Made by a program: the position numbers and the translations under genes. Below, one piece after another: positions 22,496-30,930 of a stretch of 64,000 nt of DNA. This stretch comes from Bacillus sp. CH140a_4T (GTDB taxonomy: Bacteria > Bacillota > Bacilli > Bacillales > Bacillaceae_G): the NCBI RefSeq assembly GCF_008923725.1, contig NZ_WBPF01000002.1:1-64000 (forward strand), given 5' to 3'. The notes beneath the pieces were generated by a model. That model did not search any database. It was not told where the DNA came from and was given only the letters and a program-made list of their open reading frames with translations. The first letter of the stretch is position 1. Each line of letters starts with the position of its first letter.

Positions 22496-25194
22496 AAAAA
22501 CTTTTCTCTATTTGTATGATTCTTGTATTCTTTTTACTACCGTTAGGGCCTCATGTGGCCCTAGCGGAAGATACAAAAACGGAAGAAAAACAGGAACAAA
22601 AAGGGGCGCGAATTTCTGAAAATCTATTTAGTGGGTACACAGATGGGATTTACAAAGATAAATATTATGAGATTGATACGTACCAGCCAAAGGAAGATGA
22701 AAAAAATGTATTTCAAAAAGTTGGTGGGTACTTATTTGGTGATGATAGTGTAGGCAAAGATTTACAAAGGATGTTGTATACAACTTGTCAATGGTTTGCG
22801 AATATGGCCTTTCAGTTAAATGTGATTCTCGGCCAATTAACTATTTTTTTAGTCGATCAAGCGTTGAACCTGGATATTGTAGATACTGTAGCGGATAAAT
22901 TAGGTGCGGCTATGCAAAATATCGCTGGTATTGGAAAAGGTGGTTTTTCATCTTCTGGACTATTTCCAGCAATTATCGGCATTGCTTGTGTGTTATCGGC
23001 TTGTTATGCGGGCTATATTTTCTTTATTAAGCGCCAGCCCTCAAAAGGTTTAAGTGAGTTAGTAAAAACAGTTTTGGTTATTGCTTTTATTGTTACGTAC
23101 ATTGGAAATGCAGGTGCGATTTTAAAGAGTGCAAATACGATTAGTTCTGAAATTAGTGTAACGGTATTAGCAAAAGCAACAGGAACGGTTGCAGGTGATC
23201 CAGGACGTTCCAAAGCGGATGCAATCTTTTCAGTAAAAAAGCAGATTTGGGATTTGTTAGTTGAACGACCATATTTGTTTCTACAGTATGGAGAGGATTC
23301 AAAAGAAAAATTAGGTGCTAAACGAGTAGATGAACTATTAGCAACGCCTCTTGGAAAAGATAGAGATGAAAAGATAAAAAAGGAAGTTAAAGACGGAAAT
23401 CAAATGATGGTGATTTCTTCTGTAGGAGAGCGCCTAGTATTTACAGTCATGTATTATGTCGTGAATACATTCGCAGGTGTTCCAGTAATCGCGTTTTGTT
23501 TACTGATTGTAGCATTCCAATTATGGTTCCTTGTCATGAGTATTATCTCACCAATCGTCATGGCGGTGGCTCTATTGCCAGGACATCGTAGAGTCATTGA
23601 AAGCTGGGCTTCACAATGGATTCGCCCTTTGGCATTAAAAATCTTTATGTCAGTTATGCTTGTTATTATCTTTACGGTGGCAGAATTACTATATGTATTG
23701 CCAGAAGCGGGCGTTGCAGGGTATGTATCTACAATGATTTTTCAAATTCTTGTTTTTGTTCTTTGCTACCTGTTTAGAGGAAATATTGTTGCGGCCTTTA
23801 GTCGAGCACGTGGCGTGTATGAGACAGTCACAAATATATCTCTTATGACTGAAAACTTTGTAGATAAAGGAAAAGAGTACGCTGGAAACACAATGTCTTA
23901 TATTGGAGACAAAATGGGAGCACATTTTAACAGCGCGGCTGAATTAGCGGCGGCAGGCGGCCAGTTAGAAAATGCCGGGACAGACGACGAAAAGACAAAA
24001 GCCAACCCGTTAGTGCAAGCGAATATACCGAATGATTTACCAAATAATCAAACGGAACAAGAAAAAGAAGAGAATAAAAAGAAAGGAAATCTTATTTCCT
24101 TACAGGATCGTGATAAAGAAGGGAATTTACCACAGCAGGAAGAGGAAGGAAAAGAACAAACGACACCAAGTGAAGAAGAGGCACCAATGCAACAAGACCT
24201 TATCAGCTTAGATAAGGAAGCATTAGAACAAGAAATGGAAGAACAACAAGAAGGAACAGAAATGGAAGTTCAACCAGAACTTGTATCTTTAGAAGATGAG
24301 GAAATTCCAACAGGAGAGGAAATGCCAGCTGATATAGAGGGATATGAAGAAGTTCAACCAGAAGTGCCAGAACAAGAGGTACCATTAGAAGATATTCCGA
24401 CTGATATAGAAGTATATGAAGAGGTACAGCCAGAAGTACCAGAACAAGAGGTACCATTAGAAGAGGTTTCAACTGATATGGAAGCATATGAAGAAATCCA
24501 AACAGAGGTACCAGAACAAGAAATGCCACTAGAAGAAGTTTCAAGCGATATGGAGGCATATGTAGAGATTCAAACAGAAGTACCAACACAAGAACTTCCA
24601 TTAGAGGAAGTGTCATCAGACCATGAAACATTTGAAGAAATCCCATCCGATATCCCACAACAAGACATTCCAACAGAAGAAATTCCGATGGATATTTCAA
24701 GAGAAGAAATACAACCAGAACAGGAAACTTCAACAAATATTCCACAACAAGAAATTTCAACGCCAATTGAAACAGAGGCAAATGAACCTTTAATACCAGA
24801 TACAATTCGTGCAGATGTAAATGAGGAAGGTGTCATTGTACCTCATACACCAGAAACAACAAGTGCAGATATTCCAGATGCTATTCCTGCAGAAGTGAAT
24901 GAAGCGGTGGAGATTGTTGCAAAAAAACCTGATATAGATGTCGAGTCAACTATACAAAATACAAATTCATCTGACTCATTTATCCCAACGGAACCTATTT
25001 CTTCTGATTTGACACCAGTAAATGAGAAAGAAGTAAGCAAAAATGAGCCAATTCAAGAAAAAGCAGAAACAATCGATACGCCAGATATACAATATGGAGC
25101 TGTAGCCGCGGGAAGTGAAAACTGGATGCCTTCTACTGATCCGCAAAACTTAGATAATTTAGATGATTTGGAGCCACAAAAAAAAGATGAGTAG
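22492..25194 (+). CDS. VirB6/TcpH-like channel protein with acidic repeat tail
   Basis: 900 residues; ATG at 22492 overlaps the previous stop (ATGA). A signal peptide (to about residue 26) is followed by a membrane region up to ~470 with about six helices, as in TrbL/VirB6-like TcpH proteins. From ~500 to the end the protein is acidic and rich in Pro/Glu/Val/Gln. Residues ~615-734 hold five 24-residue tandem repeats of the type EVPEQEVPLEEVSTD (DNA 24334-24693). VirB6 proteins line the inner-membrane channel. The long tail is not normal for the family and may be a protein-protein spacer inside or outside the cell. Confidence 0.8.
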   Translation: MKKLFSICMILVFFLLPLGPHVALAEDTKTEEKQEQKGARISENLFSGYTDGIYKDKYYEIDTYQPKEDEKNVFQKVGGYLFGDDSVGKDLQRMLYTTCQWFANMAFQLNVILGQLTIFLVDQALNLDIVDTVADKLGAAMQNIAGIGKGGFSSSGLFPAIIGIACVLSACYAGYIFFIKRQPSKGLSELVKTVLVIAFIVTYIGNAGAILKSANTISSEISVTVLAKATGTVAGDPGRSKADAIFSVKKQIWDLLVERPYLFLQYGEDSKEKLGAKRVDELLATPLGKDRDEKIKKEVKDGNQMMVISSVGERLVFTVMYYVVNTFAGVPVIAFCLLIVAFQLWFLVMSIISPIVMAVALLPGHRRVIESWASQWIRPLALKIFMSVMLVIIFTVAELLYVLPEAGVAGYVSTMIFQILVFVLCYLFRGNIVAAFSRARGVYETVTNISLMTENFVDKGKEYAGNTMSYIGDKMGAHFNSAAELAAAGGQLENAGTDDEKTKANPLVQANIPNDLPNNQTEQEKEENKKKGNLISLQDRDKEGNLPQQEEEGKEQTTPSEEEAPMQQDLISLDKEALEQEMEEQQEGTEMEVQPELVSLEDEEIPTGEEMPADIEGYEEVQPEVPEQEVPLEDIPTDIEVYEEVQPEVPEQEVPLEEVSTDMEAYEEIQTEVPEQEMPLEEVSSDMEAYVEIQTEVPTQELPLEEVSSDHETFEEIPSDIPQQDIPTEEIPMDISREEIQPEQETSTNIPQQEISTPIETEANEPLIPDTIRADVNEEGVIVPHTPETTSADIPDAIPAEVNEAVEIVAKKPDIDVESTIQNTNSSDSFIPTEPISSDLTPVNEKEVSKNEPIQEKAETIDTPDIQYGAVAAGSENWMPSTDPQNLDNLDDLEPQKKDE
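24334..24693 (+). repeat. Five tandem 72-bp repeats in the VirB6-like gene
   Basis: Units start at 24334, 24406, 24478, 24550 and 24622. The first four are close to each other; the fifth is diverged. Each encodes 24 acidic residues around PEQE-PLEE. The copy number is likely to vary among related plasmids. Confidence 0.75.
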
Positions 25195-25226
25195 AGTCCT
25201 AGTCTTTTAGGACTTTACTATTTTTT
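25195..25226 (+). terminator. Weak terminator within the transfer operon
   Basis: AGTCCTA and TAGGACT form a short stem, followed by TTACTATTTTTTTA. It directly follows the VirB6-like gene and may lower expression of the genes behind it. Confidence 0.65.
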
Positions 25227-25250
25227 TACGCAAAAAGGAGCGATTTATCT

Positions 25251-25649
25251 ATGAAACACTGGGGATTAACTTGTATGAAAATGGTGAATATCAGTATTTT
25301 TCTTTGCATTGGGTGTTTAGGATGGATGAACATAATTATTCTTTTCATACAAAGAGAATGGGCGACAGATTTATTAGGATGGATTGGTTTAGGATTACTT
25401 ATCTGGTATACACTCATTCTTCTCACTCTTCAAATTATCCATAGTGAGTTACGTTGTCGTATAGATGATAGAGCGAAACTAGCCTTTTTCATTTGGTTTG
25501 TAGGAATCGGTCATTTTGGATTACTACAATTTATACAAGACCAGCAATCTACTGTTTTAACGCTACTATTTCATGTTTTTGCGATTATACCCATTCTTTT
25601 GGCCCTTATATATGGGCTGATTGTTCGAAAGTATTTCAATCAATCTTGA
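25251..25649 (+). CDS. Four-helix membrane protein of the transfer operon
   Basis: 132 residues with AAAGGAG upstream of ATG. Four hydrophobic helices (about 10-32, 42-64, 78-97 and 103-125) with short loops. No family recognised. It lies between the VirB6-like gene and the cell-wall hydrolase gene, so it may help channel assembly. Confidence 0.6.
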   Translation: MKHWGLTCMKMVNISIFLCIGCLGWMNIIILFIQREWATDLLGWIGLGLLIWYTLILLTLQIIHSELRCRIDDRAKLAFFIWFVGIGHFGLLQFIQDQQSTVLTLLFHVFAIIPILLALIYGLIVRKYFNQS

Positions 25650-25676
25650 TACATGTTGCAAAGGGGGAGGGATGAT

Positions 25677-26804
25677 ATGAGACCAGAAATAAAAGAAGTC
25701 GTAGACAAAACGATACAAGAAGATATTGCACAAGAACAAAAAAAGAAGAAGAAAAAGAAATCCTGGTTACTGACACTTCTTTTTGGAAGTTCTACTTTCA
25801 CAATAGGATTGTTCGTCTGTATTGGATTTATTTTATTTATCGTTTTGGCGCAAGGCATTGGCAAAAAAGAAGAGGAAGCGCCAGCAACCATCCCAAGTAA
25901 TGGAATGACGGTTTGTCGTCCAGGTGGAAAAACAGTGGCACCAGAAGAACTACAACCCCACCTGGGCGGCGTTTTTACGGGGAAAGCACAAGCCTTTTTA
26001 AATGCAGGAACACAAAATCAAATCGATCCCGTTTTACTAGCGGCCATTGCAAGATTGGAAACGGGGAACGGTACTTCTAACGCAGTAAAGAATTATAACA
26101 ACCCTGGTGGCCTCATGGACCCTGGTAGTTCACAAATGAAAGGTTTCATGAAATTTGCCACCTTAGATGAAGGAATCAACGCTATGGCCCGAAACTTATA
26201 TAAAAACTATATCGGTATGGGGATTACAACTATAGAAGCAATTGGAGCGAAATATGCACCGCCAGGAGCCGCAAATGATCCGCATGGTACAAATGGTTTA
26301 TGGCCTGTATTAGTAACAAAGTTTGTGGCGCAAATGGGCGGCCTTACTTTTAATTGTGAAGCGGGAAAGCCAGGCGGCGTTGTAGATACGGGATCAGCAA
26401 GTTCACAAGGATTTATTCGTCCTATCGCTCAAACGACGATTACAAGCCCATTTGGACCACGCTGGGGCACAATTCATAAAGGTATCGATTATTCTTGCCA
26501 GGACGGTGTCACCGCAATTGCCGCGTCGAAAGGTGGCGTTGTAGAGTTGGCGGAATTTGGCGCAGGCGGAAGTGGCTTCGGCGGGTACGGAAACGTAGTT
26601 GTAATCAATCATGGAAATGGATATTGGAGTCTATACGGTCATATGTCATCCATTACCGTACAGAAAGGGCAAAACATTGGAGTTGGTCAACAAGTAGGCG
26701 TTTGCGGAAGAACAGGGCAAGTAACAGGGCCACATTTGCATTTTGAAATTAAAACAGCCTTTAAATTTGGGCAAGTCGACCCCGCACCATATTTGCCGAA
26801 ATAA
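25677..26804 (+). CDS. Bifunctional cell-wall hydrolase (lysozyme-like plus M23 peptidase)
   Basis: 375 residues from ATG at 25677, six bases after GGGGGAGG. A basic cytoplasmic start and one helix (FTIGLFVCIGFILFIVLA, about 43-60) anchor it. Residues ~100-220 are a glucosaminidase/lysozyme-type domain with catalytic-looking Glu in IARLETGNG. Residues ~250-375 are an M23/LytM endopeptidase with HKGIDYS and HLHFE metal-binding motifs. Such two-domain enzymes (VirB1-like; TcpG, OrfG14) open the peptidoglycan for the conjugation channel. Both active sites look intact. Confidence 0.9.
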   Translation: MRPEIKEVVDKTIQEDIAQEQKKKKKKKSWLLTLLFGSSTFTIGLFVCIGFILFIVLAQGIGKKEEEAPATIPSNGMTVCRPGGKTVAPEELQPHLGGVFTGKAQAFLNAGTQNQIDPVLLAAIARLETGNGTSNAVKNYNNPGGLMDPGSSQMKGFMKFATLDEGINAMARNLYKNYIGMGITTIEAIGAKYAPPGAANDPHGTNGLWPVLVTKFVAQMGGLTFNCEAGKPGGVVDTGSASSQGFIRPIAQTTITSPFGPRWGTIHKGIDYSCQDGVTAIAASKGGVVELAEFGAGGSGFGGYGNVVVINHGNGYWSLYGHMSSITVQKGQNIGVGQQVGVCGRTGQVTGPHLHFEIKTAFKFGQVDPAPYLPK

Positions 26805-26828
26805 GCGGAAAAAAAGGGAGGATTAGGG

Positions 26829-27413
26829 ATGAAACAGGGAATCGTTGGTTTAGTCATACTTGTACTGGTAGGTATCAGTGTATGGCTATGGAATCAAAAT
26901 CGCACTTTACAGCATAAAGTCGAGCAAACGGAAAAGAAATGGACGGAACAAGTAAAAGAGCTAAAAACAGAGAATCGAGCATTGGAAAAGCGCGTAACAG
27001 TTTTAACAGAAAACACGCAAGATAAAGGGCAAGAAGTAGCAAAACAGTTCGTAGAGTTGTTAATACAGAATGATAACAAGCAAAAAGAAAAGCCAGGATT
27101 TGAAAAGATCAAAGAAATGATAACGGGCGAAGCAAGAAACAAATTATTAAATGCGCCAGAGGATGCACATAACCATATAGAAGATGATGGCTCTATGCAC
27201 ATTCAAACGAAAGCAAAGATAACAGATATGTACTACATCAAAACTGCTGATAATAAAGCGGATGTAACGGTTAAATATGATTATCTTGTAACGGTTGATG
27301 GAACAGAACAACAAGAAAAACACACCATGAAATTAAATTTACTATTAGAAGGTGAGAAATGGTTTGTAGAAAATTATGAGTTCCAAATCAATACAGGAAT
27401 TGAAGGACCATAG
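26829..27413 (+). CDS. Membrane-anchored NTF2-like transfer protein
   Basis: 194 residues; GGGAGG before ATG. An N-terminal helix (IVGLVILVLVGISVWLW) leads to a coiled coil (about 22-60) and an external alpha/beta domain ending in the typical pattern LLLEGEKWFVENYEF seen at the end of NTF2-like/TcpC-like folds. It may be another VirB8-like scaffold piece. It follows the hydrolase, so it may tie it to the channel. Confidence 0.65.
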   Translation: MKQGIVGLVILVLVGISVWLWNQNRTLQHKVEQTEKKWTEQVKELKTENRALEKRVTVLTENTQDKGQEVAKQFVELLIQNDNKQKEKPGFEKIKEMITGEARNKLLNAPEDAHNHIEDDGSMHIQTKAKITDMYYIKTADNKADVTVKYDYLVTVDGTEQQEKHTMKLNLLLEGEKWFVENYEFQINTGIEGP

Positions 27414-27434
27414 GGAAAGGAATGAGGGGAGTTG

Positions 27435-27752
27435 GTGAATCAAAATGTGTTGCATCATATCGGGTATGAAATATTGCAAGAAACGTTTGTATTGATTCGA
27501 AATGTATTTTCCTATTCAAACCAAGATGAATCCAGTGTGACATATGTGCGAGAAATTGCGGATGCCTTGCATAATATTCCGCATTCCATTCAGAAACAAC
27601 ATGATAAATTCCTAGAATTTGAGTTCAAACTGTTAGAAGAAACATTAATGCAAATGGACTTTGGAAAGGTTGCCGCGCAAAACATTCCCTATTTTAAAAT
27701 GTATGCGGTACGTGTACAGCAATTGTTACAGAAGCGCTATAAAGAGGTGTAA
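27435..27752 (+). CDS. Small helical hypothetical protein
   Basis: 105 residues from GTG at 27435 (GAGGGG five bases before); a TTG three bases earlier is also in frame. Predicted soluble and almost all helical. No recognised domain. It is between transfer operon genes and has similar codon use to them. Confidence 0.55.
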   Translation: MNQNVLHHIGYEILQETFVLIRNVFSYSNQDESSVTYVREIADALHNIPHSIQKQHDKFLEFEFKLLEETLMQMDFGKVAAQNIPYFKMYAVRVQQLLQKRYKEV

Positions 27753-27777
27753 TCGAGTGGAAATGGGGCGATAAAAA

Positions 27778-28074
27778 ATGATCGTATTGGGAATTGGGCT
27801 GTCAGTTTTGCTGATAGCCTTTTTATTTATCCAGGTATATCCGTTCCAGGAACAAAAGTTAGAACAGAGAAAATATGATGAATATGGAATCTGGATCATT
27901 ATTTGTACAGGGGTATGTCTCTATGTTTCGCATCATTTTTTACAGGAAAACACATGGCAATGGGGATTAAAAATCATAGGTGCAACTTTTTTTACAGGGT
28001 TTTCAATTGGATGTGTTGGAAAACAAAGTATTTATGATTTTCAACACAAAAGGTTTCCATTCCAGAAAAAATGA
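27778..28074 (+). CDS. Small three-helix membrane protein
   Basis: 98 residues with three hydrophobic helices (1-20, 38-55 and 64-82) and a basic C-terminus. The ribosome binding site is weak (GGGGCG). Unrecognised; tail of the transfer operon. Confidence 0.5.
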   Translation: MIVLGIGLSVLLIAFLFIQVYPFQEQKLEQRKYDEYGIWIIICTGVCLYVSHHFLQENTWQWGLKIIGATFFTGFSIGCVGKQSIYDFQHKRFPFQKK

Positions 28075-28201
28075 CGTTTCAGATTCGTTTGTAATTGATT
28101 TTAAAGAAACTGTTAATACATTTGGTATCGAATGAGGTTACGCTCTTTATTCGGTCTTTCAAGTGGCTTAAATGATTTTTTAGAGGGGAAGGGGTGTAGG
28201 A

Positions 28202-28519
28202 ATGCTTTTTTTAAAGGTTATTGCATATATTTTGTTAAGTATAGGAGTTTGTACAGTTGTTTTAGCAGGAATAGCCGCTATTGTAAAGAAACAAATGATA
28301 ATCGCAAATATAAATCTATTATTGGCCATGTATTATTTTTGTTCGGGAAGTCTTCTGTATTTGTGCACGTTATGGGAAACACAAGATATTTTCCTACAAG
28401 CCTTTTTGATTTTAATTGTAGGAATTACGATCATCCGATTAAGAAAAAGCTGGTATGTACCGCAAATACGTACTCTTCAAAAACTACAAGAAGAAGCGAC
28501 AAATAAGAATGATCTGTGA
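28202..28519 (+). CDS. Small membrane protein near the operon end
   Basis: 105 residues; GAGGGGAAGGGG before ATG. Three hydrophobic helices (about 3-27, 33-57 and 62-80), then a charged tail. No family recognised. The preceding 127 bases hold no gene I can support. Confidence 0.55.
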   Translation: MLFLKVIAYILLSIGVCTVVLAGIAAIVKKQMIIANINLLLAMYYFCSGSLLYLCTLWETQDIFLQAFLILIVGITIIRLRKSWYVPQIRTLQKLQEEATNKNDL

Positions 28520-28550
28520 GGAAATCCATGAAAAAAGGAGTGGAGAAAAC

Positions 28551-28763
28551 TTGATACATCAATATGAATTGAACTTTTCAGTGATGTATAGTGGCAAGGT
28601 AACAGGCTCACAATCTACAATTATTCCAGCAAGTTCTTTAGAGGAAGCAAATGAAAAATTACAATCAGAAGTAAAGCGGCGATTAGGAAAATGCAGTATA
28701 AAAGTGAATACGGCAAGTTTATGTGTTTCGGAGGATAGTCGGTATGTAATCGAACAAAAATAA
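28551..28763 (+). CDS. Small hypothetical protein, last of the operon
   Basis: 70 residues from TTG at 28551, ten bases after AAAGGAG; an open frame continues upstream but without a start signal. Mixed alpha/beta (ELNFSVMYSGKVTGSQSTII) without membrane segments. A terminator follows after seven bases and closes the transfer operon. Confidence 0.5.
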   Translation: MIHQYELNFSVMYSGKVTGSQSTIIPASSLEEANEKLQSEVKRRLGKCSIKVNTASLCVSEDSRYVIEQK

Positions 28764-28767
28764 AAGA

Positions 28768-28803
28768 GGAAAAGTCTTGTTTCTACAGCAAGGCTTTTTT
28801 ATT
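28768..28803 (+). terminator. Terminator of the transfer operon
   Basis: AAGTCTTG and CAAGGCTT (one G-T pair) form a stem followed by TTTTTATTATTT. Confidence 0.8.
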
Positions 28804-29382
28804 ATTTCATGAGCTGATATTGACGTGAAATTTTTTATTGTAAAAGGGTATTAAGTTGCGGTTTTGAAAGCTGTATAATTTGTTGTTTTTTTGAGAGGTA
28901 AGTGTTAAAAAGTGTTGAAATGACAAGGTTTTTCCGTGATACAGGTATATGTACTTAAGTTATGCACCCTAAAATAGACTTAAGCACATATATCTAGATA
29001 TATGTGCTTAAAGGTATGTGGCTATTATTATGTGAAAGTTGGAGAGTGATTTTAAAAAATAGCGCACAAAGTCCTTTTGTTTGGATAAGAAATGAAGCAA
29101 AATGGTGCTTTGAATCATTGGATTGGATAGAAATTTAAGTGTATTGGACAATATTTTATGAATGTATGTATTGGAATTTTTGTTGGTATTTTGTATACTA
29201 AACGTGAGTTTTTCTTACAGTAGGCAATCTTTCAGTTTCTATGAAACGCAACTAATCTGTTAATTATGTATGGTGTCAAACAAGCTCTTATGTCAATGGA
29301 TATAAGAGCTTGTTTGCATGTGTATCCCTCTTTTATGTACAATGAAAGAAAAACATCTTATGAGATGGGGAGAGGAAAACCC
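28804..29382. other. Non-coding stretch holding the palindrome cluster
   Basis: Apart from the palindromes at 28943-29011 I see no gene. The interval 29266-29310 has a short inverted repeat, AAACAAGCTCTTAT / ATAAGAGCTTGTTT, just before the Rpn-type gene. Confidence 0.5.
28943..29011. repeat. Nested palindrome cluster after the transfer operon
   Basis: TTAAGCACATATATCT followed at once by its exact complement makes a 32-bp perfect palindrome (28980-29011). To the left, AGGTATATGTACTTAAGT (28943-28960) is a third, inverted copy of the same half-site. No T run follows and no gene lies nearby (28804-29382), so this looks like a protein-binding or DNA-processing site rather than a terminator. Confidence 0.7.
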
Positions 29383-30261
29383 ATGTCCAATCAACAATTA
29401 GTGAATTTACGCATTGATTTTGCTTTTAAACAATTATTTGGCACAAGTGGAAATGAAGATATTCTGATTGCTTTTTTAAATGCTCTGTTACAAGATTCTT
29501 TAGAATCCCCTATTGTTTCCTTACAATTAGAAGACCCACACTTGCACCGGGAACATGAAGAGGACAAATTATCGATTTTAGATATTTCTGCAACATTAGA
29601 TACGGGAACAAAGGTAAATATAGAAATTCAGCTCAATAATAATCATGATATGATTAAGAGGAGTTTATATTATTGGGGAAGGCTATACACATCCCAACTA
29701 CAAAAAGGAATGCCATATAGTTCTCTTCATAAAACAATTACCATTAATTTATTAAATTTTGTGATGTTTTCAGAATATGAAGCATTCCATACAACAGGAG
29801 TCTTATGGAATCAACAACAACAGAAGGTATTAAGTAGTGATATCGAAGTTCACATCGTAGAGATTCCAAAACTCATGCAACAGTGGCGAAATGAACAAGT
29901 AAATCCCTGGGAAGATTCATTTGTTCGTTGGTTGTTATTACTTCCAGCGAATGAGGATGAACAATTAACCCAAACATTGGAGGATATTGCGATGAACCAA
30001 GACCCAATTTTACAAAAAGCGATGAATAAATGGGAACGTATGAGTCAAGATTCTTCTTTCAGACAAGCATATGAAGCAAGGGAAAAAGCGTTGATGGATG
30101 AAGCTGCAAAGTTTGCCCATGCTCGCAATGAAGGAATTCAAGAAGGAAAAATACAAATGATTAAAGGTATGCATGAACTTGGCGTACCAATTGAAACGAT
30201 TGCAAAAGCAAGTAAATTAAGTATAGAAGAAGTTCAACATATTTTAAGTAGAAATTCATAA
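29383..30261 (+). CDS. Rpn-family PD-(D/E)XK nuclease
   Basis: 292 residues from ATG at 29383 (GGGGAGAGG upstream). The N-terminal part has the family's opening RIDFAFKQLFG and the nuclease core ILDISATLDTGTKVNIEIQL, where D, E and Q sit in the PD-(D/E)XK order. The C-terminal helical part carries EGIQEGKIQMIKGMHELGVP and a final HTH-like segment (IETIAKASKLSIEEVQHIL). Rpn proteins (YhgA-like, formerly called transposases) cut DNA and promote RecA-independent recombination; some also act in phage defence. A truncated copy of its C-terminal region follows. Confidence 0.85.
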   Translation: MSNQQLVNLRIDFAFKQLFGTSGNEDILIAFLNALLQDSLESPIVSLQLEDPHLHREHEEDKLSILDISATLDTGTKVNIEIQLNNNHDMIKRSLYYWGRLYTSQLQKGMPYSSLHKTITINLLNFVMFSEYEAFHTTGVLWNQQQQKVLSSDIEVHIVEIPKLMQQWRNEQVNPWEDSFVRWLLLLPANEDEQLTQTLEDIAMNQDPILQKAMNKWERMSQDSSFRQAYEAREKALMDEAAKFAHARNEGIQEGKIQMIKGMHELGVPIETIAKASKLSIEEVQHILSRNS

Positions 30262-30265
30262 TAAA

Positions 30266-30310
30266 CAACTAAGAAAACAGGTTGAATTTTTTAATCTGTT
30301 TTCTTAGTTG
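30266..30310. terminator. Long hairpin after the Rpn gene
   Basis: CAACTAAGAAAACAG and CTGTTTTCTTAGTTG are perfect 15-bp arms around a 15-base loop, five bases after the stop codon. A T run is absent after the stem, so termination is only likely. Confidence 0.65.
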
Positions 30311-30354
30311 TTGAAATTTATCGGTTCATTCTTTGGTTATTATTACTTTCAGGG

Positions 30355-30672
30355 ATTGAAGATGAATAATTAATCCAAACATTGGAGGATATTGCGATGA
30401 ACCAAGACCCAATTTTACAAAAGGCACTGAATAAATGGGAACGTATGAGTCAAGATTCTTCTTTCCGACAAGCGTATGAAGCAAGGGAAAAAGCGTTGAT
30501 GGATGAAGCCGCAAAGTTTGCTTATGCAGAACAAAAAGGGATTGAAAAGGGGATTGAAAAAGGAAAAATGCAGCTTATTCGTGGTATGCACAAAAACGGA
30601 ATGCCAATAGAAGATATTGCAAAGTTTACAAATTTACACATAGAAGAAATACGAAATATTTTACAATCCTAA
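30355..30672 (+). pseudogene. Truncated duplicate of the Rpn C-terminus
   Basis: From 30362 the DNA repeats 29955 onward of the neighbouring Rpn gene almost base for base for ~160 bp, then diverges. The frame contains TAA where the parent has CAA (GAT GAA TAA TTA). After it, ATG at 30397 or 30382 could give up to 96 residues, EDIAMNQDPI...IEEIRNILQS, with the parent's helical tail but no nuclease core. Probably a relic. A small expressed protein that titrates the parent is possible but unsupported. Confidence 0.75.
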
Positions 30673-30675
30673 ATG

Positions 30676-30720
30676 ATTAAAAAATAACACCTACAGTATT
30701 TGTAGGTGTTATTTTTTAAT
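30676..30720. terminator. Strong bidirectional terminator
   Basis: ATTAAAAAATAACACCTACA and its exact complement form a 20-bp stem around GTATT, with A and T runs inside both ends. Confidence 0.85.
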
Positions 30721-30889
30721 GGCCACCGCCACCAAATTCGTAATGATAGCGGATATTCATATGGATATGCTTTCTTCAACCACACATTTTTTACATTTTA
30801 AACAACTTTGCAACAGAACCTTCTGATTCATCTTGAATTAATTTAACTTTAACTAGCTGTTTGTAGAAAATTTCTTTACCTTATGATTG

Positions 30890-30924
30890 GACTTTGTAAA
30901 ATAGCTCTCATATTTTACAAAGTC
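30890..30924 (-). terminator. Terminator of the second replication-type gene
   Basis: GACTTTGTAAAATA and TATTTTACAAAGTC are perfect 14-bp arms around a seven-base loop, six bases beyond the stop codon at 30931. Confidence 0.75.
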
Positions 30925-30930
30925 TATTCA

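Noticed and set aside
24203-24805. 200-codon Leu-rich frame antisense to the VirB6-like gene
   Set aside because: It is the complement of the acidic tandem repeats; no start signal.
30721-30780. Short minus-strand peptide frame ending FGGGGH as a signalling peptide
   Set aside because: No start with a ribosome binding site and no receptor gene next to it; probably a gene remnant.
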